A stretch of 64,000 bases of DNA from an uncultured Rhodospirillales bacterium (GTDB lineage Bacteria; Pseudomonadota; Alphaproteobacteria; Azospirillales; Azospirillaceae): positions 62,001 through 126,000 of the forward strand of contig CAIYNU010000006.1 of NCBI GenBank assembly GCA_903927615.1. The letters are read 5' to 3'. The notes beneath the pieces are model-generated. The model worked only from the letters and a program-made list of their open reading frames with translations, searched no databases and was not told the DNA's origin. The position numbers were made by a program, and so were the translations under genes. Shown in pieces: positions 25,130-33,672 of the stretch. The stretch's first letter is position 1, and each line of letters starts with the position of its first letter.

Positions 25130-27532
25130 ATGCTGGATGTTCTTTTCGTCGGCGGTTCGCTGGCACTGCTCTTCTGTCTTGGCTATCCGTTGGCCTGCTT
25201 GTTTCCCGGCGACACGGTGCGGCGTCGGGTGCTGGCGGCGCCGGTGCTCGGGTACGGCGTGTTTGGGGTGTTGATTACCCTGTTCTATCGCTATGGCCTG
25301 GCGCCGCGCTGGGGGCTGGTGGTGATGCTGGGTCTGGCCGCCGGCGTGTTTTTGCTGGGTCTGGTCCGTCCGTGGTGGCGCCAGGGCGGCTTTAAAGGGA
25401 CTCCCGACCGGCGGGCGATCAGCCTTGGTGTGATTCTGGCCATGGTGGTGGTGGTGGCGCTGCTGCCGGCCTGGCTCGGCGGGCCGCAATTCACCGCTTT
25501 TCAGGGCAACCACTGGGACCAGATCAGCTATATCGCCTACAGTTCGGCCATGCGGATGCACAGCTTCGCGGCCCTCCAGGCCCTGACGCCGGCCACCGCG
25601 CCCGACAACGACTACCTGATCCTGGCCCAATCCCAGCTTGTGGCCCGCCCCAGCGTCGGCCTGGCTTATGCGGCGCTGGCGACGTTGTTCCGAACCTTGT
25701 CGGCGGATGGCAGCTACGCCTACATGGTCCTGATGCAGGTGCTGATGTTCTGCGCGTCGGCGTTCGTCCTGATCAATCTGATCCGGGCCCGGGAAGCGGT
25801 GTGCGGTGTGCTGGCGGCCGCGCTGACCCTCGGCTTCTTCATGCAGTATGTCTTCGACATCAACGCCTGGAGCCAGCTTGCCGCCATGCCGCTGGTGCTG
25901 GTGCTGCTTTCGGTGCTGGTGCTGGCCGTGGAGGCGCCGCCGGCCGGCCGCGCCGCCGGCCAGACCCTGGGCCAAGGACTGATCGCCTTTCTTCGCCCCG
26001 TGAGTCTGGCGGCGGTGCTGCTGACCGCGGTGCTGTATTACTACCCGGAAATTCTGTTCGCATACGGCCCGCCGCTGGCGCTGTTGGGCGCGGTGATTCT
26101 GGTGACGAGCCGGTTTTCGGGGTTCGTGCTGCTGCGCCTGGTGGGCCTGGTGGCGGCGGCGGGGCTGGCGGTGGCCGCCTGCGTGCCGCTGTGGGCCGGC
26201 ACGCTGGGCCATGTGATCGGACAGATTTCCGTGGCCACCACCGCTTCGGCCGACTGGTGGCATTATTTCCAACGATACCTGTTCGGTTCCGACGTCGATT
26301 ATTTTACGGTCTTCGACCCTTTCACGCTGTCGAAGTCGACGGCATACGCGCTGTTTTCTTTGCCGGTCGACTTCGTGGTGTCGGCCATCGGGTTTTATTA
26401 CCTGCTGCCGACCGCCGAGGTCGAACCCTGGCTGGCCTTCGGTTGGAAGGCCGGCTTGCTGCTGCTGCTGGTTGCCCTGTTCGCCGCCGCCTTCGCCACC
26501 GTCGGGGCGGCCTGGCGCCGGGGGATCACGGCCCGGGACAGCCGGTTGTTGATCGGGGCGCTGCTGATCCTGATCATGCCGGTGTCGTTTTTGCTGTATG
26601 GCAAGTATTGGGCGGCCGGCAAGGCCTTGGCCATGGCGACGCCGTTGGTGTTCATTCTGCTGGCGGCGCCGGTGCTGGGGGGAAGCGGCCATCGGTGGTG
26701 GCACGGGATCGCCTGGTTGTTCGTGCTGGGCCATCTGGGCTTCGGCCTGTATCGCCCGGTGGCGGTGGCCCTGGCTCCGGACGGGATTCCTTATGCGTAC
26801 CCGCCTTATCCCGACGCCCAGGACGCCCGGTTCAAGACCGAGCTGTCGTGGGACCTCCGTCCGTGGAAAGGGGTGCTGGCCACCTGCCGACGCACCGGCC
26901 TTGATGTCGATAACCCGTTTTTCGAGCGTTATCTTCAGGTGACCCTGTCGGAACTGGGGCTGGATTGGTCGTCGGCCCGTCAACCGCCGAACAGCGCCCC
27001 GGATTGCCTGGTGACGACCGGTTTGGACCATGTCCGGCCCTGGCAGACCGTCATTTGGCTGGGACGCAATCCCGCCCCGTGGGATTTCTACCGGGGCCTG
27101 AGGTCGGACCTGGACCTGTTGACCGCCGGTCCGGCGGCGAACGCCCAGGGCCTGTGGACGGTCGAGCCGATGGCCGACGGCATCCTGCGCTGGACCGATG
27201 GCGCCGCGGAAATCACTCTTGCCAACAACCCGGAATTGCCGTTGTCGCGGCTTGATCTGGCGTTGTGGGCGTTGCGGCCGCCGGGCGGTGCCCACCTTCG
27301 GCTGTCGGTCAACGGGGCGGTGCTGTTCGATGACGCCGTTCCCGATCAAGCGTGGTCGGTCAGTCTGCCGTTGGACCGGGTCGCTACGGCTGCCCGGTTG
27401 ACCATCCGGATCGAAAGCAACAGCTTTCGGGCCGGGAACGACATCCGGGGGCTCGGCTTGCCGTTGCGTCACCTGACGCTGGTCAGGGATAAGGCTCTGC
27501 CCACATCGGCACAGGGCCGACCGGCCCTTTGA
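25130..27532 (+). CDS. 800-residue polytopic membrane protein, GT-C-like architecture
   Basis: Large inner-membrane protein. At least ten hydrophobic segments are spread over residues about 1-560 (for example LFVGGSLALLFCLGYPLACL, VILAMVVVVALLPAWL, FVLINLIRA...), followed by a soluble C-terminal domain of about 230 residues (from YAYPPYPDAQDARFKTELS), rich in beta segments and Trp/Asp. A Trp-His-rich extracytoplasmic loop (NHWDQISYIAYSSAMRMHSF) follows the early helices. This layout resembles lipid-linked-sugar glycosyltransferases (GT-C) or O-antigen ligase/polymerase relatives, but I recognise no signature. ATG at 25130 is five bases after AGGAG. The neighbourhood supports glycan biosynthesis. 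Confidence 0.8.
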   Translation: MLDVLFVGGSLALLFCLGYPLACLFPGDTVRRRVLAAPVLGYGVFGVLITLFYRYGLAPRWGLVVMLGLAAGVFLLGLVRPWWRQGGFKGTPDRRAISLGVILAMVVVVALLPAWLGGPQFTAFQGNHWDQISYIAYSSAMRMHSFAALQALTPATAPDNDYLILAQSQLVARPSVGLAYAALATLFRTLSADGSYAYMVLMQVLMFCASAFVLINLIRAREAVCGVLAAALTLGFFMQYVFDINAWSQLAAMPLVLVLLSVLVLAVEAPPAGRAAGQTLGQGLIAFLRPVSLAAVLLTAVLYYYPEILFAYGPPLALLGAVILVTSRFSGFVLLRLVGLVAAAGLAVAACVPLWAGTLGHVIGQISVATTASADWWHYFQRYLFGSDVDYFTVFDPFTLSKSTAYALFSLPVDFVVSAIGFYYLLPTAEVEPWLAFGWKAGLLLLLVALFAAAFATVGAAWRRGITARDSRLLIGALLILIMPVSFLLYGKYWAAGKALAMATPLVFILLAAPVLGGSGHRWWHGIAWLFVLGHLGFGLYRPVAVALAPDGIPYAYPPYPDAQDARFKTELSWDLRPWKGVLATCRRTGLDVDNPFFERYLQVTLSELGLDWSSARQPPNSAPDCLVTTGLDHVRPWQTVIWLGRNPAPWDFYRGLRSDLDLLTAGPAANAQGLWTVEPMADGILRWTDGAAEITLANNPELPLSRLDLALWALRPPGGAHLRLSVNGAVLFDDAVPDQAWSVSLPLDRVATAARLTIRIESNSFRAGNDIRGLGLPLRHLTLVRDKALPTSAQGRPAL

Positions 27533-27566
27533 ACCTGTGACGTCCTGAGGTCCAGGAGGCAGCCCC
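27526..27566 (+). repeat. dispersed 42-bp element, copy B
   Basis: Matches copy A at 24973-25014: TTTGAACCTGTGACGTCCTG then AGGTCCAGGAGGCAGCCCC. It contains the TGA of the membrane protein gene (27530-27532), so both copies supply or surround a stop codon. Confidence 0.75.
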
Positions 27567-27588
27567 ATCGCCCGATCCTGGCGCCGAT

Positions 27589-27651
27589 GGGGCTTTGCCC
27601 CCGACCAGAGGCGTTGCTCCTGGTCGGGGCTCGGGGGTAAAGCCCCTTTTT
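27589..27651 (+). terminator. long intrinsic terminator
   Basis: Arms GGGGCTTTGCCCCCGACCAG and its near complement CTGGTCG..GGGGGTAAAGCCCC enclose a short loop; five T follow on the + strand. Ends the rightward membrane-protein transcript and lies at the end of the convergent small gene. Confidence 0.8.
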
Positions 27652-27889
27652 ATAACCGCTCTTGCGGCGGAATACGCTCTTCGGGCGGAACCTGATTGTG
27701 GTTCCAGCCAATCACGTTAAGAGCTGCGGTCAGCTCGCCGATCTGGCCGCCCAGCCCCGAGGATGTCGATGCTTCGGTGGTTGATGGTGGCAAGTGGGAT
27801 GATTGTGCCTGCGACGGTGGCGCCGGCTGATTGATGACGGCCGCAGTGTTGCGAATGCAACCGCTATAGCTGGCAAACCTCGTTTCCAT
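27650..27889 (-). CDS. small unknown protein
   Basis: 79 residues from the ATG at 27889, which has GGAAG about 11 bases upstream. Composition is Ser/Thr/Pro/Gln-rich in the middle (PAPPSQAQSSHLPPSTTEAS), with a hydrophilic amphipathic end (QIGELTAALNVIGWNHN). No signal peptide or membrane segment. It sits about 300 bp downstream of the exported coiled-coil gene on the same strand and ends in the terminator of the convergent gene. Not recognised. Confidence 0.5.
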   Translation of the reverse strand: METRFASYSGCIRNTAAVINQPAPPSQAQSSHLPPSTTEASTSSGLGGQIGELTAALNVIGWNHNQVPPEERIPPQERL

Positions 27890-28184
27890 AACTTTCAATC
27901 TTCCTTTCCTCTGATCCGCCCAAACCTTAACGGGCGTATTGATGCATGACCGCCATTTCGACATCGTCCCGACCGAACATCACAACGATGGGCCAGGGGG
28001 GCCACGTCACGCATCACGGCCGCCGTCATACCCTGCTTTTGCGGCTTTTGTCATCGCTTCCAGAGGTGATTTGCGGCCATCCGCACCAACCGCGTCGTCT
28101 TGCCGCTGCCCCCAGGACCCCTTCTCGTCTTGAGGTCCAGGAGGTCAGCCTCCGGGCGGGTGCAGGGTGGAGCCCGGCAAAAAT
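27890..28184. other. gene-free stretch with copy C of the dispersed element
   Basis: About 295 bp between two leftward genes. Overlapping short frames exist but none has a ribosome site or family features. The segment at about 28126-28160 (CTTGAGGTCCAGGAGGTCAG) repeats the core of the 42-bp dispersed element. Confidence 0.45.
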
Positions 28185-28727
28185 TTACGCCGTAACTTCT
28201 TTCTCTTTGATGATATTGCGTGATGCCAGAGATAAGGCATTGACCACTTCGTCGTGATTTTCATTGGTCTGGATCAGATATGCTTTAAGTTCGTTGATCA
28301 CCACTTTTAGCTTTGCCTGTCTTTTGCGAATTGCTCGCAACGTCCGCAACGTCACCAGATCGCGCTGGGAGAGCAGCGGAAACCGACCGATTCCGCCGGT
28401 CAGCACCAGAATGATCACCACCACCAACGCGGCGTTCAACGCCAGCAGAAACAAACCATATTGCCGGGTCTGGCGGGTCCGGCGGTCGGCTTTGTCCAGT
28501 TCGCCTTTCACCGCTTGGAGTTTGGTGTCCATGGCGTCGAATTTGGGTTGGATGCTGTCCACCGCGGCCGATATCCCCGAGATCGGAGACAACGTCACGG
28601 CATTGGTTCCGGACGGCGGTGCCGACGCGGCCGACTGCCCAAAGCTTGGGATCGACAGGCCGGCACACCAAAGAAACAGGACCCACGACACCACCGGCAC
28701 GACTCGGGGCAGACGGAATTTGGGCAT
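28185..28727 (-). CDS. exported coiled-coil membrane protein of unknown function
   Basis: 180 residues from the ATG at 28727 (AGGAGAGAGG just upstream). Signal peptide about residues 1-30 (VVPVVSWVLFLWCAGLSIPSFG), a periplasmic helical region with coiled-coil character (DSIQPKFDAMDTKLQAVKGE), a transmembrane helix at about residues 90-112 (YGLFLLALNAALVVVIILVL) and a basic cytoplasmic helical tail. No family recognised. It follows the AMIN/Sel1 and repA genes on the same strand. Confidence 0.7.
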   Translation of the reverse strand: MPKFRLPRVVPVVSWVLFLWCAGLSIPSFGQSAASAPPSGTNAVTLSPISGISAAVDSIQPKFDAMDTKLQAVKGELDKADRRTRQTRQYGLFLLALNAALVVVIILVLTGGIGRFPLLSQRDLVTLRTLRAIRKRQAKLKVVINELKAYLIQTNENHDEVVNALSLASRNIIKEKEVTA

Positions 28728-28836
28728 GAATCCTCTCTCCTGTTGGTTAGACAGCGCCACGTCGGGCTGACGCGGCCCCTGTGGGGTTCATGGCTTCGCG
28801 TATCACGTTGTTCCGGGCGTCACAAGCCTCCGGCGA

Positions 28837-29895
28837 CTATGGATTTTGAGTGTTTCTGGCCGCCAGCGCGCGATGCAGGTCTTCCAGGGCGCGGCGGGCT
28901 TGAGGCAATCCCTGGGCGGCCGCTTTTTCGAGCAAGTCGGTGGCCTGCCGTTGATCGCGGACGATACCGACGCCGTTAAACATCAGCACCGCCAGATAAA
29001 ACTGGGCGGGCGCAAAACCGGTGCCAGCCGCTTTGGCGAACCATTGGGCGGCTTGCCGGTAATCCTGGGGTAAGCCCTTACCCCCCCGATACAGTTCCCC
29101 GAGATTAAAGGCGCCCTGGGGACTGCCGGCCACCGCGGCGGCGCGAAACGCTTCGGCCGCGGCCGGGTAATCCGGTGCTCCGTCCTGGCCCGACAGGGCC
29201 CGCAGGCCTCGAGTCAGCAAGGTGTCCGGCGTCCCGCCCTGGACCGGCGACGGCGGCGCGGACGGCAGGGGAACAGAAACCGGGGGCAAGGGTGGCGGTT
29301 CGGCCGCGGTGGCGGGGCTTGCGGCAACCGGCGCCGGCGGTTCTTGCGCACGACCCGCCGGGACCGGTGTCGGGGCTCCGGCCGCGGCGGGCGGCGAAAC
29401 CGGCTCGGGTTCGGGACCGGACGGTGCCGTTGCCGGTCCCGTGGGATCCGGGGCCAGATCGATGATGATCCGATAAAGCCGGGCGCCGGCTTGCGGCGCC
29501 AGAGTGCCGCTGGCGAGAATACGGATCGCCTGATCGGTCTGGATCGTGACCTGTCCCGGTTCCCCCGGCATCTGTTCGAAACGATAGCCTGTCAGGGGTC
29601 CGAGACCGTGCAACGCCGACGTGGCGGGCGGGTGCCAGTCAATGCCGGTCAGCGTGACGATCAGTTCCCGACGGTTGGCCGCCAGATGCGGACTGAAGGA
29701 CGTCATGGCCGTCAGGTCAAAGACGACTCTGATTTTTCCGATGCCGGTATGGTCCGGGTCCTTGCCGAACCGAATGGCTTCCACCACCCCCGCAGCGGCC
29801 ACCGGGGGCGCGAACGGGCCGGAACCACTCCATAAAACAACCGCCGCCAGAATAACCGTCTTGAGCAAACCGGATCGGGACCGCTCAGGACACAT
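28837..29895 (-). CDS. AMIN-like and Sel1-repeat exported protein
   Basis: 352 residues. Signal peptide about 1-35 (ending PVAAAG). Residues about 36-150 look like an AMIN-type periplasmic domain (IRVVFDLTA, RRELIVTLTGI, ARLYRIIIDLAPD), known for binding peptidoglycan or guiding envelope complexes. A long Pro/Ala linker follows (about 150-225), then three Sel1-type TPR repeats (SPQGAFNLGELYRGGKGLPQ, APAQFYLAVLMFNGVGIVRD, LPQARRAL). Its start overlaps the end of repA by 11 bp, an unusual coupling of a replication gene to an envelope gene. Confidence 0.82.
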   Translation of the reverse strand: MCPERSRSGLLKTVILAAVVLWSGSGPFAPPVAAAGVVEAIRFGKDPDHTGIGKIRVVFDLTAMTSFSPHLAANRRELIVTLTGIDWHPPATSALHGLGPLTGYRFEQMPGEPGQVTIQTDQAIRILASGTLAPQAGARLYRIIIDLAPDPTGPATAPSGPEPEPVSPPAAAGAPTPVPAGRAQEPPAPVAASPATAAEPPPLPPVSVPLPSAPPSPVQGGTPDTLLTRGLRALSGQDGAPDYPAAAEAFRAAAVAGSPQGAFNLGELYRGGKGLPQDYRQAAQWFAKAAGTGFAPAQFYLAVLMFNGVGIVRDQRQATDLLEKAAAQGLPQARRALEDLHRALAARNTQNP

Positions 29896-30850
29896 GGGAC
29901 ATCAGGACCTGGACCGTTGTTCGTTCGGGAACTGCCGGCGGTGAAGGATACAGGATGACGCCGGCATCACTGACATCAACCTTGGCTTCGGGGTAAACCA
30001 GCATCACGTTCTTCAGCACCTGAACAAAGGATTCGCGAAACTTACGCAAGCGTGAAAACTGCGGTCCGAACTGATTCTGAACATCAGGCCAGGGAATTGT
30101 TTTGGGCTTCTGAAGCGCCCGCAACCGATAAGCCAGCCAGACGTAAGTGTCAATGGCCATGGATTGATTACTGATCTGCCGGATCGCCGGCTCCCAGATC
30201 GGTACCGGATGCTTGCGCAGGGCGTCGAAAAAGGTCTGGCTGATCACCACGGTGTCTTCCCACAAAGACGGCTGGCGAGGATCGGCGTCGCTATGAAAAA
30301 CAATGCCGCCTTCAACGATGCTGTCCTTTTTGAAGCCGGAATAGCGTTTGCCGCCCTCGGTCTCGCCTTCCCAGGAAAAGCGCAGACTGCATGCCGAGAT
30401 GCGGGCCGCCTGCTCTTTGACCTCGCGGTAGGAACGGCCGCCGATGGCAATGCCCATCCGTTGTAACCAGTCATACATGCTGCTGCCGAGTTCCACTTCC
30501 CGGCAATTTTTGCGTAAAGCCTGGGTTTGCAAATACAACAGGATCAACCGCGCCCGGGATCCGTAAGGGACACCATAAAGCACATCGCGGCCGTCGATGT
30601 AGAGGCTGCCCGGGTCAACGGTGAGAGACATCGGGCCAACCGCCCGGTGCCATTTGCCGTTGGGCGTGTCGAGGGCCCGATGGGGCAGGGAAATCATGCA
30701 AAAGCCGCTGTAGGTAACGCCGATTCCGCCTTTCTCATCGCTCAGAAAGTTGTGAACCTTGTCGATCAGACGACGGTCTTCCGGGTCGGTTACCAGTCGC
30801 TTGGCTTGATCACGGCCGACGCGCGCAACCAGATCATGTATCTCGCCCAT
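29885..30850 (-). CDS. repA: plasmid-type replication initiator RepA
   Basis: 321 residues resembling the plasmid RepA_C family (pfam04796 type) found on alphaproteobacterial plasmids and chromids. Visible segments: KVHNFLSDEKGGIGVTYSGF, PHRALDTPNGKWHRAVGP, SRARLILLYLQTQALR, SMYDWLQRMGIAIGG (helix-turn-helix-like), SMAIDTYVWLAYRL and FRESFVQVLKNVMLVYPEAK. I choose the ATG at 30850, preceded by GGAG with six-base spacing; a TTG 15 bases earlier is the alternative. Immediately upstream lie an inverted repeat and eight iterons, the expected binding sites. It should nucleate replication of this replicon, if still active. Confidence 0.85.
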   Translation of the reverse strand: MGEIHDLVARVGRDQAKRLVTDPEDRRLIDKVHNFLSDEKGGIGVTYSGFCMISLPHRALDTPNGKWHRAVGPMSLTVDPGSLYIDGRDVLYGVPYGSRARLILLYLQTQALRKNCREVELGSSMYDWLQRMGIAIGGRSYREVKEQAARISACSLRFSWEGETEGGKRYSGFKKDSIVEGGIVFHSDADPRQPSLWEDTVVISQTFFDALRKHPVPIWEPAIRQISNQSMAIDTYVWLAYRLRALQKPKTIPWPDVQNQFGPQFSRLRKFRESFVQVLKNVMLVYPEAKVDVSDAGVILYPSPPAVPERTTVQVLMSHVS

Positions 30851-30896
30851 GGCAGTCTCCACCAAGCCTTAGCATGTTTCAGACCGTCTTACGGAT

Positions 30897-30914
30897 GTTC
30901 TGACGAGTCAGAAC
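30897..30914. promoter_or_regulatory. inverted repeat upstream of repA (candidate operator)
   Basis: Perfect GTTCTGAC-GA-GTCAGAAC, 47 bp before the repA start. Related half sites GTTTCAGAC (about 30875) and GTTCTGAAA (about 30928) flank it. An autoregulatory RepA operator is the natural reading. Confidence 0.5.
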
Positions 30915-31044
30915 GTTTGCGCCCCACGTTCTGAAATCCGAAGGGCACGCCGCCGCCGGTGCGGCGGATGGTTTGGAAACGACTCACGATCCTGGCCCAC
31001 CGGTATCAGAGCGATCACAGCAGATTTGACTCGTAAAATCGAGT

Positions 31045-31220
31045 TGGAGTCTAGGGGCGGCGGGACGGAGGGCGATGCTGGAAAACCAAGGGCGATGTGA
31101 ACAGGCTTGGGGTTTAGGGGCGCTTCCGGATTCCGCACGCCCCCCTGCAAACCCTGACCGGGGCCTTGATCAGGGCCTTGAAATCAGAACGTCAGGAAAC
31201 GGGCTTGGGGTTTAGGGGCG
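31045..31220 (+). repeat. origin iterons, left cluster (3 copies)
   Basis: TGGAGTCTAGGGGCG at 31045-31059, and two copies of GGCTTGGGGTTTAGGGGCG ending at 31122 and 31220. The common core is TYTAGGGGCG. Confidence 0.8.
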
Positions 31221-31616
31221 TCCATCAGTCGGAGCAGCCATTCACCTGATTAACAGGCCAGGTTGTGAAAACTCGGGGCGAAACATCCTGAAACGATCGT
31301 GGCGCTCCCCCGGGTCTTTCGTGAATTTTTTGCGACGCATCTTATGCGGTCAGCCGAGCCGGTTGGAATTAATCCCAAACCTTGATCCGCTTTGATGAGC
31401 CTTGCCGTCAACGCCGTCTGCGTCGATTCGGTGCTAGAGGGACACAGCGAGGGCTCTGAGAGGGTCGAATCGAACCAACCAAAACGCCTGCTTACTGGTG
31501 TTGCCGACAATCGAGGTTGGTCTTGACCTGGCCTCAATGTGGTTTCGGCAGTGGTTGGGTTGCTCTCGACGATGGAAAACGGTAATCGAGGTTTTGACCG
31601 AGGCGGCCGACGGAGT

Positions 31617-31655
31617 CAATGGTTATTTGTTTATTTGTTACTTACTATTTGTTTG
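31617..31655. other. AT-rich tract beside iterons (candidate unwinding element)
   Basis: A 39-bp T-rich stretch containing repeated TTATTTGTT words, directly adjoining the first iteron of the right cluster; it is the only markedly AT-rich part of this region. Confidence 0.55.
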
Positions 31656-31778
31656 TGCCCCTAAATCCCAGTGGAAAACACGAGTCGCGCCCCTAAAGGC
31701 CAGGATTCCGCCCCTAATGTCCAAGTCTTCGCGCCCCTAGACTCCAGGGGACGACTCGGGCGGCGCCCCTAGACTCCA
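31656..31778 (-). repeat. origin iterons, right cluster (5 copies)
   Basis: Five 15-bp sites with core CGCCCCTA at 31656, 31688, 31709, 31732 and 31764 (the first has TGCCCCTA). The last two are CGCCCCTAGACTCCA, the exact reverse complement of the left site at 31045. Start-to-start spacings are 32, 21, 23 and 32 bp, close to two or three helical turns. Confidence 0.85.
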
Positions 31779-32079
31779 GGGGATAACTCTGGGATGTGCT
31801 GAGACTCGGCGATTGCGAGTCGCAGCGGCTTTTGTGCGCCTCGGGGATGTTATTCGCGGGCCTGATCCGGAATTGGCGGCATCAGGGACAAAAAATCAGG
31901 CGCGGCTGGTCATGGCGGCGGCGGCGTAGTGGAACAGGTCCACGATTCGCTTCAGGGCACCGGTCAGTTGGACGTGGTCCAGGGCGCCAGAAATTTCCGG
32001 CGGCCGCTGTCGCCGGCGCCGCGAATGTCCAGCAGCATCGAATACGCGCAATGATCGGGCAGGATTCAACAGGACGGCA

Positions 32080-33354
32080 TCATCCCCCCCGGAAGCGGCT
32101 GGGCTGGAGATCGTATTTTCTGACCAACTGATAGACCCGCGCCCGCGACAGGTTGAACTCGCCGCAAACCGCCCGGATGTCGCCCTTGTGTCGGGTCAGG
32201 GTATCAACCAGTTGCTGACGTTCAGCCCGCAGCCGCGCGTCGCCGAGAACACTGGCCTCACCGTTCTCGGCCATCGGCGAAACCGGACCGGCCTGATGCT
32301 TGCGCCAAGCCTCGGCATAACGCTGGGGCAAGTCTTCGATGCGCACCGGCTGGCCGCCATAGATGGCGACAATATACTGAGCCAGGTTCTTGAGTTCCCG
32401 AATATTGCCCGGAAACGAATAGGACTGGACGAAAAACTGGTGCAACCCGGCATCCAGCACCGGCAGCGGCAGATTGGCCTCGGCACTGATCTTACGAACG
32501 AAGAAATCAAACAGCAAAGCAATCTCGTCGCGTCGTTCCCGCAACGGCGGGATCGGGAAGTGGCAGATATTCAATCGGAAATATAGATCTTCCCGGAATT
32601 TGCGCTCGGCCACCATCACCTCAAGATTGCGGTTGGTGGCGGCGATGATCCGCACATCGACTTTTTGGACCTTGTCTGAACCAACGCGCTGAATTTCTCC
32701 GACGTCGAGGGTGCGCAGGAGCTTGACTTGGGCGGTTGGTTCCAGTTCCCCGATCTCGTCGAGGAAAATGGTGCCGCCGTGGGCCTCCTCGAAGCGGCCC
32801 TTGCGATCGGCGGTGGCGCCGGTGAAGGCGCCCTTGACGTGGCCGAACAACTCGGATTCGATCACACCCGACGGCAGGGCGCCGCAATTGACCGGGACGA
32901 AATTGGTTCGCTTGCTGTTGAGATGGATGATTCGGGCGAACAACTCCTTGCCCGAGCCGGTCTCGCCTTCCAGCAGAACCGTCAGCGGCGTCGGGGCGAT
33001 GCGGGCGATGCGGTCAAGCGTCCGGGTAATCTGCGGATTGCTGCCCAGGACACCTTCAAAGGTCAGACCCGTGCGATGGGCTTCACGCGGCGACGGACTG
33101 TCGGTGTCGGTCTCGGCTGGTCCGGAACCGCTGGCCAGCGTACACAGGTGCAAATAGGCGGCGCGCAGGGTATTCAGTTCGGCCAGGAATTCGGAACGTT
33201 CAAAGCCACCCATGTGCAAATTGCCGAGCACCTTGAGCTTCAAGGTCTCGATTCGAGCGATGCATTCGTTGATGTGTTCGTCGGTGCTGCTGGAGAAGGA
33301 CCCCAGGGCCGCGCCGGTGATGTACGGACTGGGTTGGCGGTAGTCGTCTTCCAT
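32080..33354 (-). CDS. sigma-54-dependent transcriptional activator (EBP)
   Basis: 424 residues. N-terminal about 110 residues form an unfamiliar sensory region (no receiver domain). AAA+ domain: Walker A GETGSGKE, GAFTGA loop (FGHVKGAFTGAT) for sigma-54 contact, Walker B GTIFLDEIGEL, and arginine-finger region REDLYFRLN. A Fis-type helix-turn-helix at the C-terminus (CGEFNLSRARVYQLVRKYDL). Start at the ATG at 33354 is not marked by a strong ribosome site; the open frame extends about 35 codons further. It is divergent from the foldase/type I secretion genes and is their most likely regulator, though I find no clear -24/-12 site in the gap. Confidence 0.9.
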   Translation of the reverse strand: MEDDYRQPSPYITGAALGSFSSSTDEHINECIARIETLKLKVLGNLHMGGFERSEFLAELNTLRAAYLHLCTLASGSGPAETDTDSPSPREAHRTGLTFEGVLGSNPQITRTLDRIARIAPTPLTVLLEGETGSGKELFARIIHLNSKRTNFVPVNCGALPSGVIESELFGHVKGAFTGATADRKGRFEEAHGGTIFLDEIGELEPTAQVKLLRTLDVGEIQRVGSDKVQKVDVRIIAATNRNLEVMVAERKFREDLYFRLNICHFPIPPLRERRDEIALLFDFFVRKISAEANLPLPVLDAGLHQFFVQSYSFPGNIRELKNLAQYIVAIYGGQPVRIEDLPQRYAEAWRKHQAGPVSPMAENGEASVLGDARLRAERQQLVDTLTRHKGDIRAVCGEFNLSRARVYQLVRKYDLQPSRFRGG

Positions 33355-33672
33355 GATGTCGCGGGCCTTCACACCGATCTTGCCTGCGGGCTGGTGAGCC
33401 GCCCGGCAGGTTGGCTCTCGTGAGGCACCATCACGGCACGAGCCCGTCCCCGGCGTCAACCATGGTGACGATCCGGTGCGCCTTGATCATATAAATATGG
33501 CGATGCCGTGGTTTGGTGTATGGTGTGTCCAGGGAAATGCCTGTGGTATCGTTTCCCTTCCTCGTATGGCGACATTTTTACGCCCCGTTTCCCGGGTTTT
33601 GTGAAACCGTCGAGCCAGGTCAGGATGGGCAACTCGTCCTGCTCCCGGTTCTTAGCGTCGAAGGTCCCTTCC
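33355..33672. other. divergent intergenic region between EBP and secretion genes
   Basis: About 320 bp. A GTGACG/TATAAAT pair (33465 and 33490, 19-bp spacer) is a weak housekeeping-type promoter candidate facing right. No convincing GG-N10-GC sigma-54 element was found on either strand. In-frame extension of the foldase gene to 33508 is unlikely to be coding. Confidence 0.3.

Larger units (their letters stand above)
30851..32079. other. replication origin region, no genes
   Basis: About 1.2 kb without a credible gene. It contains the repA operator-like repeat, three iterons in one orientation (31045-31220), an AT-rich tract (31617-31655) and five iterons in the opposite orientation (31656-31778). 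Short frames in between lack ribosome sites. The part from about 31790 to 32079 shows nothing I can assign. Confidence 0.7.

Noticed and set aside
25049-27568. 839-codon antisense frame over the membrane protein gene
   Set aside because: Gln/Arg/His-rich composition typical of an antisense of a hydrophobic gene; no start signal.
31250-31740. Short frames between the two iteron clusters
   Set aside because: No ribosome sites or conserved features; the region behaves as a cis-acting origin.
30851-31900. Search for DnaA boxes (TTATNCACA) in the origin
   Set aside because: Only poor partial matches (two or more mismatches) were seen, so none is annotated.
33355-33672. Sigma-54 -24/-12 promoter for the secretion operon
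   Set aside because: No GG-N10-GC element of adequate quality was found, despite the adjacent EBP gene.
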